Of a stretch of DNA of 64,000 nucleotides, positions 13,601 through 26,400 are shown piece after piece; position 1 is the stretch's first letter, and every line of letters starts with the position of its first letter. The notes below the pieces were generated by a model. That model saw only the letters and a program-made list of their open reading frames with translations, did no database searches and was not told the DNA's origin. Origin of the DNA: Acanthochromis polyacanthus (taxonomy: Eukaryota > Chordata > Actinopteri > Pomacentridae); NCBI RefSeq assembly GCF_021347895.1, contig NC_067134.1, forward strand, positions 25,754,347-25,818,346. Reading direction: 5' to 3'. The position numbers were made by a program, and so were the translations under genes.

Positions 13601-13880
13601 AACATGAAATTGTCTGGGTGATCCCAAAATTTTTAACAGTAATGAAATAAATAAATTAATTAAAGAAAAAAATTACACATTTGACTGCACCTTTCTCAGT
13701 TCCCTAATTTCTTGCACACCGGTAACACTGATGCACACTCCAGCCCAGTAGGTGGTACTAATGAACCTAAAATCTGTTTGCCAGCTGTGAAGAAGATGCA
13801 CTAGCTGGTCACATGACAGTGCTATTTTCACTCACAGCATTTTAGAGTTATACTGAAAAGGGAAAATGATGGGAACAATA
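10629..13880. other. intergenic, no gene seen
   Basis: Short frames only. There is a two-copy 17-bp tandem repeat (AGCACGTTAGCTTAGTT) at 10943-10976 and a retroelement-like tail at 13225-13375. No exons are supported. Confidence 0.5.
13225..13375 (+). repeat. possible non-LTR retroelement 3' tail
   Basis: ATGGACCAAGGACTACAGAT, GGAAATTAGC and GCTAAATCTGG followed by CTTTTTCAAATAAACTTGAA and AAAG repeats resemble the shared 3' tails of fish non-LTR retrotransposons. Recognition is from memory and the coding part is absent. Confidence 0.35.
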
Positions 13881-13984
13881 TCCAAAGTAGTTTAAATCAA
13901 TCCACTGGACTTTAAGAAAGTTCCTTGAAAGGAATTTCAAGGAACTTTCTTAAAGTCCAGTGGATTGATTTAAACTACTTTGGA
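13881..13984. repeat. perfect 50-bp inverted repeat with 4-nt loop
   Basis: Bases 13881-13930 are the exact reverse complement of 13935-13984; the loop is GGAA (13931-13934). Identity stops abruptly on both sides. The arms are ordinary mixed sequence, not simple repeat. There is no coding potential; see findings. Confidence 0.97.
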
Positions 13985-14187
13985 CAACCATGACCTGGAT
14001 GAATGAGAACCGACACAGACAGACACAATGTTTGGTAAGATTCCAGCAACATATTTCACAAACTAGACAGCAGTTCACTACAAAGACGTCGCTCCTCCGC
14101 ACACCACCATCTGCTCTGCTACATGCGCTGCAGACAGTACTAACAACGTTGTAAAGAAATGAGTCTCCACTATGTGATGACACACAA

Positions 14188-14397
14188 CCTGTCAACAAAA
14201 ATGAGACACAAAATGACAAAAGAACAATGAGCAATCTAGTATTTTACTGTATGATCAAAACAACTTGTCATGGTCTAGCAATTATTTTAAATGTACCGCT
14301 TTACAAATTTACAGTTAATGTCTTTACACTTTGAAGGCCGGATTGGACCCTCTGGACGGCCGGTTTTGGCCCGCAGGCTGCATGTTTGACACCCCTG
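14188..14397. mobile_element. hAT-like MITE copy 3, right end only
   Basis: Contains the end of the A-rich array (GAGACACAAAATGACAAAAG), the CATGGTCTAG(A/C)AATTATTTT block and the right terminus GCATGTTTGACACCCCTG. The left two thirds are missing. Confidence 0.7.
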
Positions 14398-17300
14398 CTC
14401 TGTTGGTTTATTCTTCTTTGAGTTGAACACTGAAAACTTCAATAATAATGCAAAGTGTTTACTGATATTTACATCCAACACAGCAAACAGAAGAGAGAAA
14501 AGGACAGTTCTCATACATGTCAGAGTACAATAATGTGGTTTTAAGTGCACTTATGTCTCAAAATGTTGCTGTAAATTGCAATTATCGTTGTCTTCGTTGT
14601 AATGATTTCTAACCTATGAAATGGTTTGCCGCTCCGGTGTGAGACGGAGAATCCAGCAGTGACCTTGACAGAGAAAAATGTGTGTGCATCCACGTTATTG
14701 TTCGTGTGTGCTTCAGATGACGCCTACAGCCCCCTCAGCCTTCAGCTAACTACGAGCCTCTAAAGCTTCGATTGTATTGTATTTGATTGTATTGTGTGTC
14801 GGGACATTGACGAGAGTGACAAAGACGTGACAAGACAAGAGGACAGATGGAATAAAGTTTCTGCACAATTTCCCTTGTTTAGACAAGATGCAGAAGCTGG
14901 AGGTGACGGGGATGCAGAAAGAAGGAGCTAATCGCGGTTTCATTTTCTCAAACGTGAGGAAAGCACAGTTAAAATGTTAAAACCTTCCTGTTGCTTCCCC
15001 GGTAGAATGTGTGAGTGTGTGCAGCCGTCCTGAAAATATCTCCCTTTAAAAGCCGGGCCGTGATAATGAGAAAGCCCTTTTGTGTGGACAAAAGAGAAGC
15101 CCACGAAAAAAAAACAGAAAAACAATGTGCACTGAGTCATAAACAATCAGCGACAAATAACAGCAATTTCACAGCTAATTCGTAGATTTCACGTGTGGAT
15201 GCCCGCATCACCTCCCTCCATTTAATGCTGTGAATAGAGACACACGCTGACATTACAACAAGACCAAACTCTGTGTGTGTGGTGGGTGGAGGTCTCATGA
15301 TTTAAGCCCAGTCAGACCTGAGATGTGCAGCGACACACACTCTCCTCTACTACAGGTGTCAGAACGACTTTAATTCAGAGCTGGTTATTAATTAGGGCTC
15401 CACTGCTGCGTTTCTTTAAGGGAAAATATGAATATCATTTGTCATTAATCGAGATACGTGATAGTGATGTACATCTGTGTCAAAATTGCTGACTGAGTGG
15501 TGAGCACAAAAAGAGAGACCTGATATTTTTAATCAATTTATTTGATAGAAAATCAGTTTTAAACAATCTATAGCTTTAATTATTCACACAAAATACTGTG
15601 CATTCTTTCTAGATAGAATTTATATGGCCGTGATTTATGCATTGTGAGTCTTATCCAGAATATTTTGCCAGTAAAAGTGGTTGCAGCAACTGTTAGATAG
15701 GCTGACTGTGCTTTAGATGTGTTCTTTTTCTGTCAGCCAGCAGGGGGCGACTCCTCTGGTAGTTCAATCCTAAGAAAACAGCCCCACATTACACCTGATT
15801 TATTAGCTCAGTAAACATTTTCCTTAATGAGGTGATGGACTCATTTGCGAGTTTCAAGTCTCCTTCAGCACAGTGTGGTGAAAATTTTGTAAATTATCGT
15901 CCCATTTAGCATAAAATAGGCAACAAAATTCCAAAATGAAGGCTTCAAAACGGTGTTTTTTATACAGATAGACATAATAGAGACACACCTACACATTTTA
16001 TATACAATCCACAGATAAAGCAGGGAGTGTTTAGATCCTGAGAGACTAAAATCCTTTCAGGTGGAGAAGAAAAACATGCACTTCACATTTAAAGTGAGGC
16101 CTCCATCCTAGAAACCTACACTCAGAAATAATTCAAAAGATTCTTTAAATTAACTTTTTTTTTAACACATTCTTGTTCAGAATGATGACACCACTCATCT
16201 GTCCACTAAACAGGAAGCTACAACTATCAGATCACTGAACTTAGCACAAAGAGTGAAAACCGCTAGTACTGCTTGGTCTAAAGGTACAAAAATCGGTCTA
16301 GCAGCAACCCCAGCTAGTTAACATTTACTTACAACCAACAAAAACCATCATTTGGTGTATGTTTCCTGAATGGGACCATTAACTTCCTGGAGTGTCCTGG
16401 TTCCACATGGATTCCTTGCAAGGATTAAACAAACCAGACGAAGCTTGTTTAATCGATGAGCATTAGCTGCACTCGTAGGTGGATTTTTTTAACCTTTGGA
16501 CAGCTGGCAGTTTCCGCCTGTTTCCAGCCTTTGTGCTCAGTTAAGTCATCTAGTTCAAACCTCAGCGAGAGCGCGAATAAGTGCATTTCCCAAAAACTTT
16601 TCCCTTAATCCTCGTTTCTCAATGAAAGGGGACTGTGTGCGTAACCACTTTACAGGATTACTGACTGGTGAAATATTTTTAACAGTCACCTGTTGCTGTG
16701 GAGTTGCTCATTGCAGGTTCAGACAGATAAGTGTGGTCCCATACAAGATGGAAAATCAACTGATATAGCGTCTTTGACTCGAGTTGCATCCACATTTCCC
16801 TGCCAGTCCTAATTCTGTCTTTCACATTGTGGATCTACTCAACATAGTTGGTATTTTCATGCGCTTGGGGGTGTGAATTCGTCTTCGGTCTTTGTCGCAA
16901 TCTCCACAAGCACACACCAATGTGCTCCAAGCAATTCAGCCTCGAGCAGTTCAAGACGTAGGAACAGGTGATGAAGAGGCTTTAAAGAACTCAGTCACAC
17001 CTTAAATTCCACCTCCCACCTTTCCATATATTTTTGAATCTACACTAAGACTTGCGCTGCTTATTTATAGGCGAAGTTTTAGCGGCGTTAGAGTTGACGA
17101 AATAGGTGGTAAAACATGAAGACTTTGATCGTTCTGCTCTCATTCTGCAAACGACTGAGTGAGTCATTACGCTTCAACTTGTGATAAAAGCGCTGAAAAG
17201 AAGCCAGCTCTGGGAAGGTGGACCACACAATGAAAACGCACTGCCACACTTTTCGCCATCTACTTTTCTTCTGTGCGATTTTTTTTCTTCTTCTCCCTCC

Positions 17301-17809
17301 TTCCCCAGATTTCACCTCTGACAGTCTTGCCCTAGATATTTCTCCATCCTTGTCAGACACACTAGCGGGTCTCATCGGCTGCCAGCTGTGGAGGAGAGGA
17401 CGTGGAGATCAGCGCAGATGAGAAGTGAAAAGGATGAAGGGAAACCAATCGATCCAGAACCTCTATCCTAATCTTGTTGACGTCCTCAGATGGTGCAGAC
17501 AGCAGCCCTGAAGCAACTTTGGGGAACATATTAAATCTAAAAAATGCCTTTTTTTTCCCTTCTTCCTTTAACCATTTCCTAAGTGTCATTTCCAACACAG
17601 CTGCTAGTTTAGTTTGACACGACACAACATGTACAGGTCGCTTCCAGACTGTTGGTGAAACATCTTTTTGATTGTATTTCATCAGCTCTGTGTGTCAAAA
17701 ACTCTTCAGGTGCATTTTATTTGTCAACTCAGATCTTTGAAGGCTTCAGGCAGGAGTCAGAAAGACTCTACTGCAACCTGGTGGCCGACGCAAGAAGTGC
17801 AGCTACGAA
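14398..17809. other. intergenic, no gene or element seen
   Basis: Unique sequence. Small frames at 14287-15146 (minus) and 16496-17375 have no recognisable domains. No TTAA or hAT ends found. Confidence 0.5.
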
Positions 17810-17838
17810 AGAAGTCGGTTTAAATTTTCTTCTGGCTT

Positions 17839-17844
17839 TTTATT
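17839..17844 (-). terminator. candidate polyadenylation signal AATAAA
   Basis: Minus-strand GGAAATAAAAAGCC. It is the best-placed signal at the low-coordinate edge of the putative atp11a 3' UTR. Without transcript evidence the choice among several TTTATT sites is tentative. Confidence 0.3.
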
Positions 17845-17991
17845 TCCAAGCAAATGTACAGTCGTTTGCCATTAGAGCTACAGAAAGATTGGCAAAAAAT
17901 CCACAAGTTGATATGACTCTGTTAAAAACTGTATACAAAAAGACCCCAAAACTGTACAGTAATTAACATAACTACATTTATATATTGTCGC

Positions 17992-18012
17992 TATATATAT
18001 ATATATATATAT
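17992..18012. repeat. (TA)n microsatellite
   Basis: Ten TA dinucleotides inside the putative atp11a 3' UTR. Confidence 0.9.
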
Positions 18013-19429
18013 TTATATTCTGTATCTGAGTGTACAGTGACTTATAGATACCATCGGTTATGAGAAGTATAGATCACTATACAAGAACACGTTGTAAAAG
18101 AGAAAAGGTAACATTCTGTTTGAAGGCTGTCAGTTCAGGAGGTTTTGAAAGATCAGGACAGTTAGGACAAGAGCGACTCTAAATCCACCATTAATGGCTT
18201 TCAAAGTTTCTACAGCAGAGTGTCAAAATGTCAGACGAGACGGTTCAGTGCAGGAGTGTATCTGAGCATCAGCTAACACCACAGAAATCTCTCTTTTTTT
18301 CATTTAAAGCTATGCGTACATACTGTACATACATGTCCAGTGTTGTTTTGTCACAATCCAGTTTGGTTTTTGAAACATTCTTCCACATAAATAAGACACA
18401 TGTCAAATACTGTCTCCAAAAAGTTTTTTAAAAAAGAAAGAAAAGCCTCTCATGATGTCTAACATAGATACAAAACAGGTCTTGTTGTGTAACATTTAGA
18501 TTTTTTAACAGTTTTCAGATGACCTCAGTGCAAATATTCATCCAGTTATCCAATAAATTCTGCAAATTTAACTCCAAAGATATTACCTCTGAGTCTCTGA
18601 ACTCAATTCAGAATGAAAGCAAATACAAGGAACATGTTCAGATGGTTCAAGCTCCAATAATTCACTGGGATGGATGACACTTGAATGCAACACTAGCACA
18701 ATTGTAATTAAGTACTCACTACCACTTGGTTAGTGCTTTCAGGCCACATTTGTTGCAGTGGGTCATTCACAGGCAAGGCAATATTACAACTCCACTTTCA
18801 TTTTGCTCATCACATCTTTGAGCTGTATTCATTCCCATATACTGGCTTATTTCAAATTTAAGGACCACCTTTATTTATTTGGGAGGTTTTAGTCAACAGT
18901 CAGTTCTGTCTAATTCCTTAAAGGTAGAGTCAGGCATTGTAATCCAGATCCATTTTTGTTCAATTAAGACAATATCTCCTCTCGTCTGTGTTTCTCAGGG
19001 GAAATATCAAGCAAAAAGGCAACAGGTTGTTGTGGGCGTTTTGTCATGTAACTTTTGTTTTGCTTGATCTATGGGAATGAAATGTCCACTTCCACTCCTA
19101 TAAGGCTGGAGCGTTTCTCTTTTGGTCCACTAGCCCATATTATAGCGCTCCACACTCGGCGCGACTCGGTTTGTGAGCTTTTCCATGAGGACGTAGAGCC
19201 TGGTACCAGCTACTATTTTAGTCCCTACTCGGCTGGGGTTCGAGTTGAGCCGATAATGTGACTTCTACAGAGTGCAGGCCACCGATTGGACAGGGAAGGA
19301 TGACACATGAGAACGGTACCGTGGGTGAATGAAGGGGTCGAGACTTTTCTGTCTGTGGTGGCGGATCAAAGAATACAAAGGGAACTGGATGGTGCGACTC
19401 ACAATGAGAAAGTTTATCAGGAGGTCGTG

Positions 19430-19955
19430 GCCGCCATAGACTGTATATAAAGATGGACGTAGCATTTGGCTCCAAAAATGAAGCCCACCCGGAAGTGTCA
19501 AAAACTTGCAATGCAAATACAAACTTGCATTTTGCTCCCCAATTCATCACCGGAAAAAATAAAATTTGATAGACTGATTTTCTACAGCTCAGGATTTTTT
19601 CCCCGTTAGTTTTCATGGTCAAAATGAGAGATCAGGTGGCCGATCTTAAAATAAATCAATACTGAATTTTAAATAAATCGTTAAAGTTGGCGGAGCCAGG
19701 GGGCGTGGCTATACTTGATAGACAGCAACAGAAGCCTCTGCGGTAAAATGTGGGTGGGATAAGAGAGTCTTCAGCTCTCAGTCTGGCCCGCCCATAGACT
19801 GGTCCTGCCCCTAGTTGCTCCCCGGTCCAGCCTGTTTTATGACGCTTTTTATGTCACTGGCTCCAAAAAATCCAAAATGGCGACCAGGAAGTAGCAAAAT
19901 CTGGGCTTCATTTTCTCGGTGTTGAAACCAATGGGTGATGTCATGGTTAGTTCAC
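19430..19955. repeat. probable fish interspersed repeat
   Basis: CATAGACTGTATATAAAGAT followed by GGACGTAGCA and GGCTCCAAAAATGAAGCCC is a phrase I associate with dispersed fish repeats. A partly inverted version (GGGCTTCATTTTC, GGCTCCAAAAAATCC) occurs at 19855-19920. Class unknown. Confidence 0.4.
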
Positions 19956-21370
19956 ACCTGTTGGCCGCCCACAGATACAGAAGGACAATAAAGCAGAGTC
20001 AGGAGAAGCTGAAAAAGGTCCATCAAGGACCACAACGGACAGACTGGGTCAAACTGGAGGTGTTGGACCTGGTTTAGCCAAATGGATGCCATTTATGGGC
20101 AACGTAGAGTGGCCTCGACTCCACCGCTGCATTATTCAAGACTATGTTGGAGGACAGTGAGTTTTGTGACTCCAACAACGATGAGGTGGTGCTCAGTCGT
20201 CATGGAAAACGACCTAAACCGAGTCGAGTTGAGTAGGTGCTCGTGGAAAAGCGCCTCAGTGTTGATGCCTTCATGAATTTGGGGTATGACGCCTCTGAGG
20301 ATGCCTGACTCTACCTTTAACAATCGGTAGTGTCTACAGATACGGACCCGTACGCGAGTCTCGCGAGTCAAGAAGCTGCTAACCACTGCAAACTGTTGAA
20401 AGGTAAGCTAAGGTTAGGGTTAGTGTTAGGGTCAGGTTTAGGTTCCGTACCTGTAGCACCAATGCTACGGGTCCGTACCTCCAGCATCTACCGGGAGTCA
20501 CGTGACCAGATCTCGCGTATCTGATTGGCAAATGGAAAGTATGGGTCCGTACCTCGAGCAACTACCTTAACAATCATAGTAGGAAATACTGGCACACAGC
20601 TTGGGTTCCTTCAAGAACTTTCCTGTTAAATCCCAATCTGAAATCAGACACACAATAGAAGCAGGAACTGGATTACTGATGACGTGTTTTGTAATCTGGT
20701 TCGCCCAAAAACAAAATTGAAGTAGAGAAAAAAAGCAAGTTTGGGTGTTAAAATGAAAGAAACGCGCAGAATATGTTTTCAAATATCCCAGTTTGTAACA
20801 CTGATCGATCAATCAGTGCTGGAGCTCTTCAAGTCTTCTGCGTCTTAAAATAAAGAGTAACGACAACACGGTACTGCTGTCTTTCCAGTGAGTAAACAGG
20901 AATTTTTACACATTGTACCTAAATAAAAACAGTAAAAATAACATTTCAGAGTCGGATGCCTTCAGGGGCATGTATAAAACATCTGGAATAAAAACAATAA
21001 AAAAAAACAGATATTAAACATAAGTCAGTGAGTGTTTTGGTGCAAATCATTTGCTCTCTGACTGTGTATAGTTCTTTTTGGACCTTTTACATTCACCCTT
21101 CCACCAGCTCATCACTCCTCAGCGGTGCATCCATCATGTGCAGAGCCTTTGTACCTTCCAAGAGGATAGTTCACCATAAAGCGAGCACAGGAGAAACAAA
21201 AGGTAGATTCCATAAACTAGCGCAAGGCACCTAATGTACAGCAGCTAAAAATATCTCTAGCAGCAACAAGGCTTTGGTTCATAGGAGTACTATTGAAACA
21301 CCATTCCTGCTCTGTCTCACAAAGGATGGATGGATGGAGGGATGGCCGAGAAGATGCAGAGAGAGAAGGG

Positions 21371-21388
21371 TGATGATGATGATGATGA
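21371..21388. repeat. (GAT)n short tandem repeat
   Basis: Five to six GAT units. Confidence 0.85.
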
Positions 21389-23192
21389 CGATGCCGCAGA
21401 GGTAGGAAAACTTCCACGTCGCTTCAGCAGAGGGAGAGAGAAAAAGAGAGACGGCTAGGAAAGGAAGAGAGAGGATAAGTGTTTGAAAAAGCCAGACAGG
21501 ATTCACAGAGCGCACTGTGAAGGCCCTTTTTTTCAAGGCAACCGATCCCATTAGGCTGCTGCTCCGCCATCGTGAGGCTTTTAAGAGCGTTAGCACGAAG
21601 CTCCGAGATGCTAAAAAACCTGATTTGTCACTTTTTCAGCATATAATATATATATTTCTACATTTTAAGAGCCTCATATATTTATTTTGACCCGCTACAA
21701 GCTTTTTCTTCAGGGATTTGGGCCCTCTTTTTACTGTAAACAACCTTTTATGAGCATTAAAAAGTCTCTCTAAGGTGCAGACTTTAAGGTGAGCTTCTAC
21801 ACAGTAAAATAATTTAACTCAAAAGAAGGTATTTTGTGAATATCCCTACTTGTTTTTCTGTTGAAACTTCGCTAAAAGTAGACGTTTATAGTGTTATCGG
21901 TTTCTGTAGGCATTTTGTTTCATTTTCTTCATGCCTAGGTCCACTTTTGGACAGAATTTATGCCTCTTTTAAAGTCTTTCTAGAGCTTTATGACAGAATA
22001 ACCTTCAGTTTGTGGTTGCAATTGCAGCTATGACTTCTTGCTAGTGCAGTATAGATGGTTTGTGAACACTGAGATAATCTAAAATTTAAAAAAAAACTGC
22101 ATGTATTTAAGGCATTGAGTAGTTAATAATATTTTGTCATGATTATCTCAAAATTTCTGGGTATATCTTTAAGGTGCTTTCATGAAAGTGAACACAAGCA
22201 AGCTAAAAGAGCACACAACTGTAAATCAAAGCTGCATTTTTCTGTACCTGCTTTACTTTAAGATGATAATACATTCCTTATTTTGCTTGCAGTGGGCACT
22301 TTTCTCTAATTAGATAAGCCCACGGTATCCTGTACCCATCAGCTGTTGCCTTTTCTTTGGTAAATGTGGGATATTCACGGTGACATTAAGGCATTGAGAA
22401 ACATTTCTACTGGATCTATCACAAAATAACAACAAAAATGGCTCCAACTCTACAGATAAAGATGATGACAACACACGCTCTAACACAACCTTCTAGCTAT
22501 CGGCATACAGACACACACATCTAGCCCAGCAAACACTCTACACTGCCTATGTGTGGTTTTAAAAGCGCAAGTGCCCCATGTGCAGCTGAAGTTGGTCTAT
22601 TTTTCTGCAACACTTGGGCTTTTCTGCTCTACGACACCACTCCTTACATGCTGTAGGATCTGACCCCAGAGTCCTACGGAGTGTTTCTGGACAACAAGTT
22701 TGCACACAGGCAACACCAGTTAGTCCTGCAGAGAGGCCGAACAGACAGAGGAGAAAAGAAGAAGGAAAAAGAAAAGATAGAGGGATGGTTTGGTCAGAGA
22801 AAACTGGTACAGTCTCCATCATCATCACCATAAAGTTTCAGAAATCCTCGGATTTAAAGAACACGTTAGCTGCAGACACATGTAAAGGGCCAGTTTGAAA
22901 TCAAAGCTCTTGAGTTTGTTTGTTGTGACATCATTACACCGAGCCCTTTGCATGTTGTTGTGGCGAACCAGGAGTCCTTTCCAGAACCGCCACACTTGGC
23001 TGCTGACTTGTAAAGGTCACTTTCACTGTAATCCATTTTACTGGATTCCAAATATCTGCTATGAGCAGCATAGTCCGTTATTTGAATCCAGCTAGTTTTG
23101 TTTCTTTTGGGCAATTTTGCTTTCCACCAATTTCTTTGTTCGGTTCAACTCCAGGATCAAAGGACAGAAGAACACCAGGTGAAATAAATAAA

Positions 23193-23465
23193 TCAGACTG
23201 AGGTCTCAGGCCCCGCCCCGCTGTAGGCGTGTCCCTGCCTCGAGCCGTCAGCGAATCGGAGGAGAGGGGTGAAGGTGCAGTAGTCTGGCTTTCTTTGCCA
23301 GCGCGTGAACATGATTTTCTTGGTAAGGGTTTCAGACCTTCGAGGGTTCGGGTTGTTCCTTTGGTTTTCCGAGCCTCGCCGGCGGCCGCCAGTCTTGGGT
23401 GGAGCGTGGAGGGACGCCAAGGGGGTGAACTCAGACAGCTGGCCCTTGTAGAGTTTATCAGCGTT
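23193..23465 (-). CDS. atp11a: atp11a terminal coding exon 30c (long tail)
   Basis: After a good acceptor (CCCTCATCCAG) the phase-0 frame gives 90 residues, starting [20 protein letters not shown] and ending AGPETSV, stop 23193-23195. SEFTPLASL matches the start of the long mammalian ATP11A tail (from memory); the rest is basic, low-complexity cytosolic sequence that diverges. GC is much higher than the surroundings. This is the furthest downstream coding exon, so the 3' UTR follows. Confidence 0.85.
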   Translation of the reverse strand, partial: NADKLYKGQLSEFTPLASLHAPPKTGGRRRGSENQRNNPNPRRSETLTKKIMFTRWQRKPDYCTFTPLLRFADGSRQGHAYSGAGPETSV

Positions 23466-26400
23466 CTGGATGAGGGGGAAGAAAGAGGAAGATGACAGGT
23501 AAAAAAAAAAAACAAGGCGTAAACACAGAGAAGAAACCATGGTACTGTAGACTTCTGCTAAAGGCCCTCAGAGAGCAGGTGGAGGTGACACTGTGGTCAC
23601 AGCTGGCCAGAATTCAAACAGTAGGTGACTTTTGGTCTTTTAGGGTCTTTTAGCTCGAACAAACTGAAATCTTAACATTTGAGCATGTAATCACAATTTG
23701 CACACTAATAGTCGAGGAGATTCCTGAAAAAAGCCAACATGAAAACTATTTTTATAATTCAGAAAGAGATGGTTGGGGTAATTTAGAAATGTGTTACAGT
23801 TTGTCCAGCAAAGCAGCTCTGACTGCCTGCACTGTCTGCAGCACATGTAGCAGAGTCTGTATCATTAGTGTGGAGTCAAGTGGTGTCATCAATGTGAGCT
23901 GCTAACTATTTTGTGAAATACGATGTCAGAAAGTTGATAAGCAATGACCCACCATTATCTCCTTTTTAGTAAAACTCTAACTTACTATATGTATTTCTGT
24001 ATGAAGATACTGGTGTATATATCCAATTTTTTGTCTCCAAATCAGCCCGTAAGATCAAGTATTGATTGGTCCTAATTAAGTTTTAAGTTCTTTTTTTTTA
24101 TATTAAGCAATTCCAGCCTTTTAGAATAGAATCACTTTATTCATCCCCGAAGGGAAATTCAGTAATCTTAGCCATGCCTTTTGCGAACCATTTAAACTCT
24201 TGATCCACTACTTTTAACTATTCAAACTTTTTAGTCACTGCTTAGCCATGTATTTGACAATTAAACTTTTTTTCCAGATATCTGAATCATTTTGACATCA
24301 TGTTTAGCCATTTAAACCAGTAAACTATCAGTCATTTCCATTAATTTTAGCTATTTCAACCTCTAGCCAGAAATTTAAACTGTTATTCCATTATTTTAAA
24401 AAGCTATACTAACCAATAAAATACTACTTTTAGATATTTCTAGAATTTATCCATTTGTTTTAACAACTGCAGCCACTTAGCTATTGCTTTTAGTGAACGA
24501 TTTAGACTATTTGTCTATTTCTTCTCGCCATGTTGACCATTAATCTACTTGCCAAAACCAAATCTCATTCCACAGGGTAGCCAGACCGACTCTTCTTCAG
24601 CTACAGCTCAGATGTTTTGGAGTTGACTTGAGCTTCTGTTCTGGCAGTGACCTGAACCAGGACAAAAGTCTGCATCACCACACAGGTGAGCTGTAACATA
24701 TTTCATTGATATCTTTGAATCTAATCGGCCGGCTGTGACGATAATGTCCGGTCCACGCTGCTGAGTCACACAAGCAATGCAACATAAAACATTAAAACAA
24801 ATCCTTAAAACCAGAATCTTGCTTTAACAGCACCATGCAAATGTAAACACAGTCACAAAACATGCACGGGTACCAATCCCACTGTGAGGAAAGAGTCGGC
24901 CACTAGATGGCGCCAAAGCTCCATGTAAAGATTCACCCAACCAGCAGCAGGTGTCGCTCACAGGACAAAACCTGGAGACATCTTGGGTCATCAAACCTTT
25001 AGGACCTTCATCTAGACACACTGCAACCCACGCGTTAGTCAAGTAAAACATCCCAACATCAAAACCGCACACCGCAGCAAAGTAAACCCATCATCACACA
25101 GCAGCAGGGGGTTTATTTTACCGTGCTGAAGCCCTCTAGGCTTCTGTGACGGCGACTCCATCTAGTAAGGAGTCTGAACTCTGGTAGGTCAGGGCTCTCT
25201 CAAACCCTTTCTTATCCCTAACAGGCTGTGGACACACGCAAACACACATGAACATTAAAGGAAAAACACGTTGAGGGTCTATCGCAGGGGTGTCAAACTC
25301 ATTTTAGTTCAGAGGCCACATTCAGCCCAATTTGATGTCAAGTGACCAGTAAAATCAGAGGATAATAACCTCATTTCTCCTTTGTTTTAGTTTAAAAAGT
25401 ACCTTCTGAAAATGTTCACATTTAAGGAATTTTCTTTTTGCAAAACATCACGAACAACCTGAAACATTTAGTCACAGGTATCTGGAGCTGAATGATAGAG
25501 TATTTTACTTTATGATCAAAATGACAAAAGTCAGGCAAAAAAACAAAATAAAACAACACAAACAAGACAAATTATTACAAAAATCAGATGCAAAATGACA
25601 AAAACGACACACAAAGCGACAAAAAATGAGACAAATGACACAAAAAAGAGACAAAAAATTGGACAAAAAAGTTACAAAGCGACAAAAAATGGACAGGCAA
25701 CAAAAACAAGACACAAAACGACAAAAAATGAGACAAATGACACAAAAAAGAGACAAAAAATTGGACAAAAAAGTTACAAAGCGACAAAAAAATGGACAGG
25801 CAACAAAAACAAGACACAAAACGACACAAAATGAAACGAATGACACAAAAAAGAGACAAAAAATTTGGACAAAAAAGTTACAAAGCGACAAAAAAATGGA
25901 CAGGCAACAAAAACAAGACACAAAACGACAAAAAATGAGACAAATGACACAAAACAAAACAAAAAAGAGACAAAAACTTAGACAAAAAAGTTACAAAGTG
26001 ACAAAAAATGGACAGGCGACAAAAACGAGACAAAAAAAATACACAAGCGAGACAAAAACACAAAAGGACAAAAACGATGCAAAACAGAAAAAAGCAGAAC
26101 ACAAAATGACAAAAATAAGACAAAAAAAACACAAAATGACAAAATAACAATGAGCGATCTAGTATTTATGATCAAAACAACTTGCCATAGTCTAGAAATT
26201 ATTTTACAGTTTGCAGTTAATGTCTTCTATGTGATTTTTACACTTGGCCAGATTAGACCCTCTGGAGGGCTGGTTTGGGCCCACGGGCCGCATGTTTGAC
26301 ACCCCTGGACTATCACATACATATGAAATCCACATAATCAGACCATAAAGGAATACAAATATCTCAAACAAAATGTCATCAAGCCCACACGTCACAATAA

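Larger units (their letters stand above)
17810..23192 (-). other. atp11a: putative atp11a 3' UTR and downstream region
   Basis: Unique AT-rich sequence without convincing open frames follows the last stop. It lacks the TTAA MITEs and CAGGGGTGTC elements common elsewhere. An AATAAA (plus-strand TTTATT, 17839-17844) lies in AT-rich sequence that looks like a transcript end, giving a UTR of about 5.4 kb; other TTTATT sites at 17717, 18862-18870 and 21678 are alternatives. Two minor repeat-like patches (19430-19955, 20400-20560) lie inside. The extent is inference. Confidence 0.35.

Noticed and set aside
17652..17966. 104-codon plus frame
   Set aside because: No similarity I can name; it overlaps the putative 3' end of atp11a on the other strand.
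25505..26175. Open frames of 60-170 codons over the A-rich array
   Set aside because: Low-complexity translations of a tandem repeat inside a hAT-like MITE, open on both strands.
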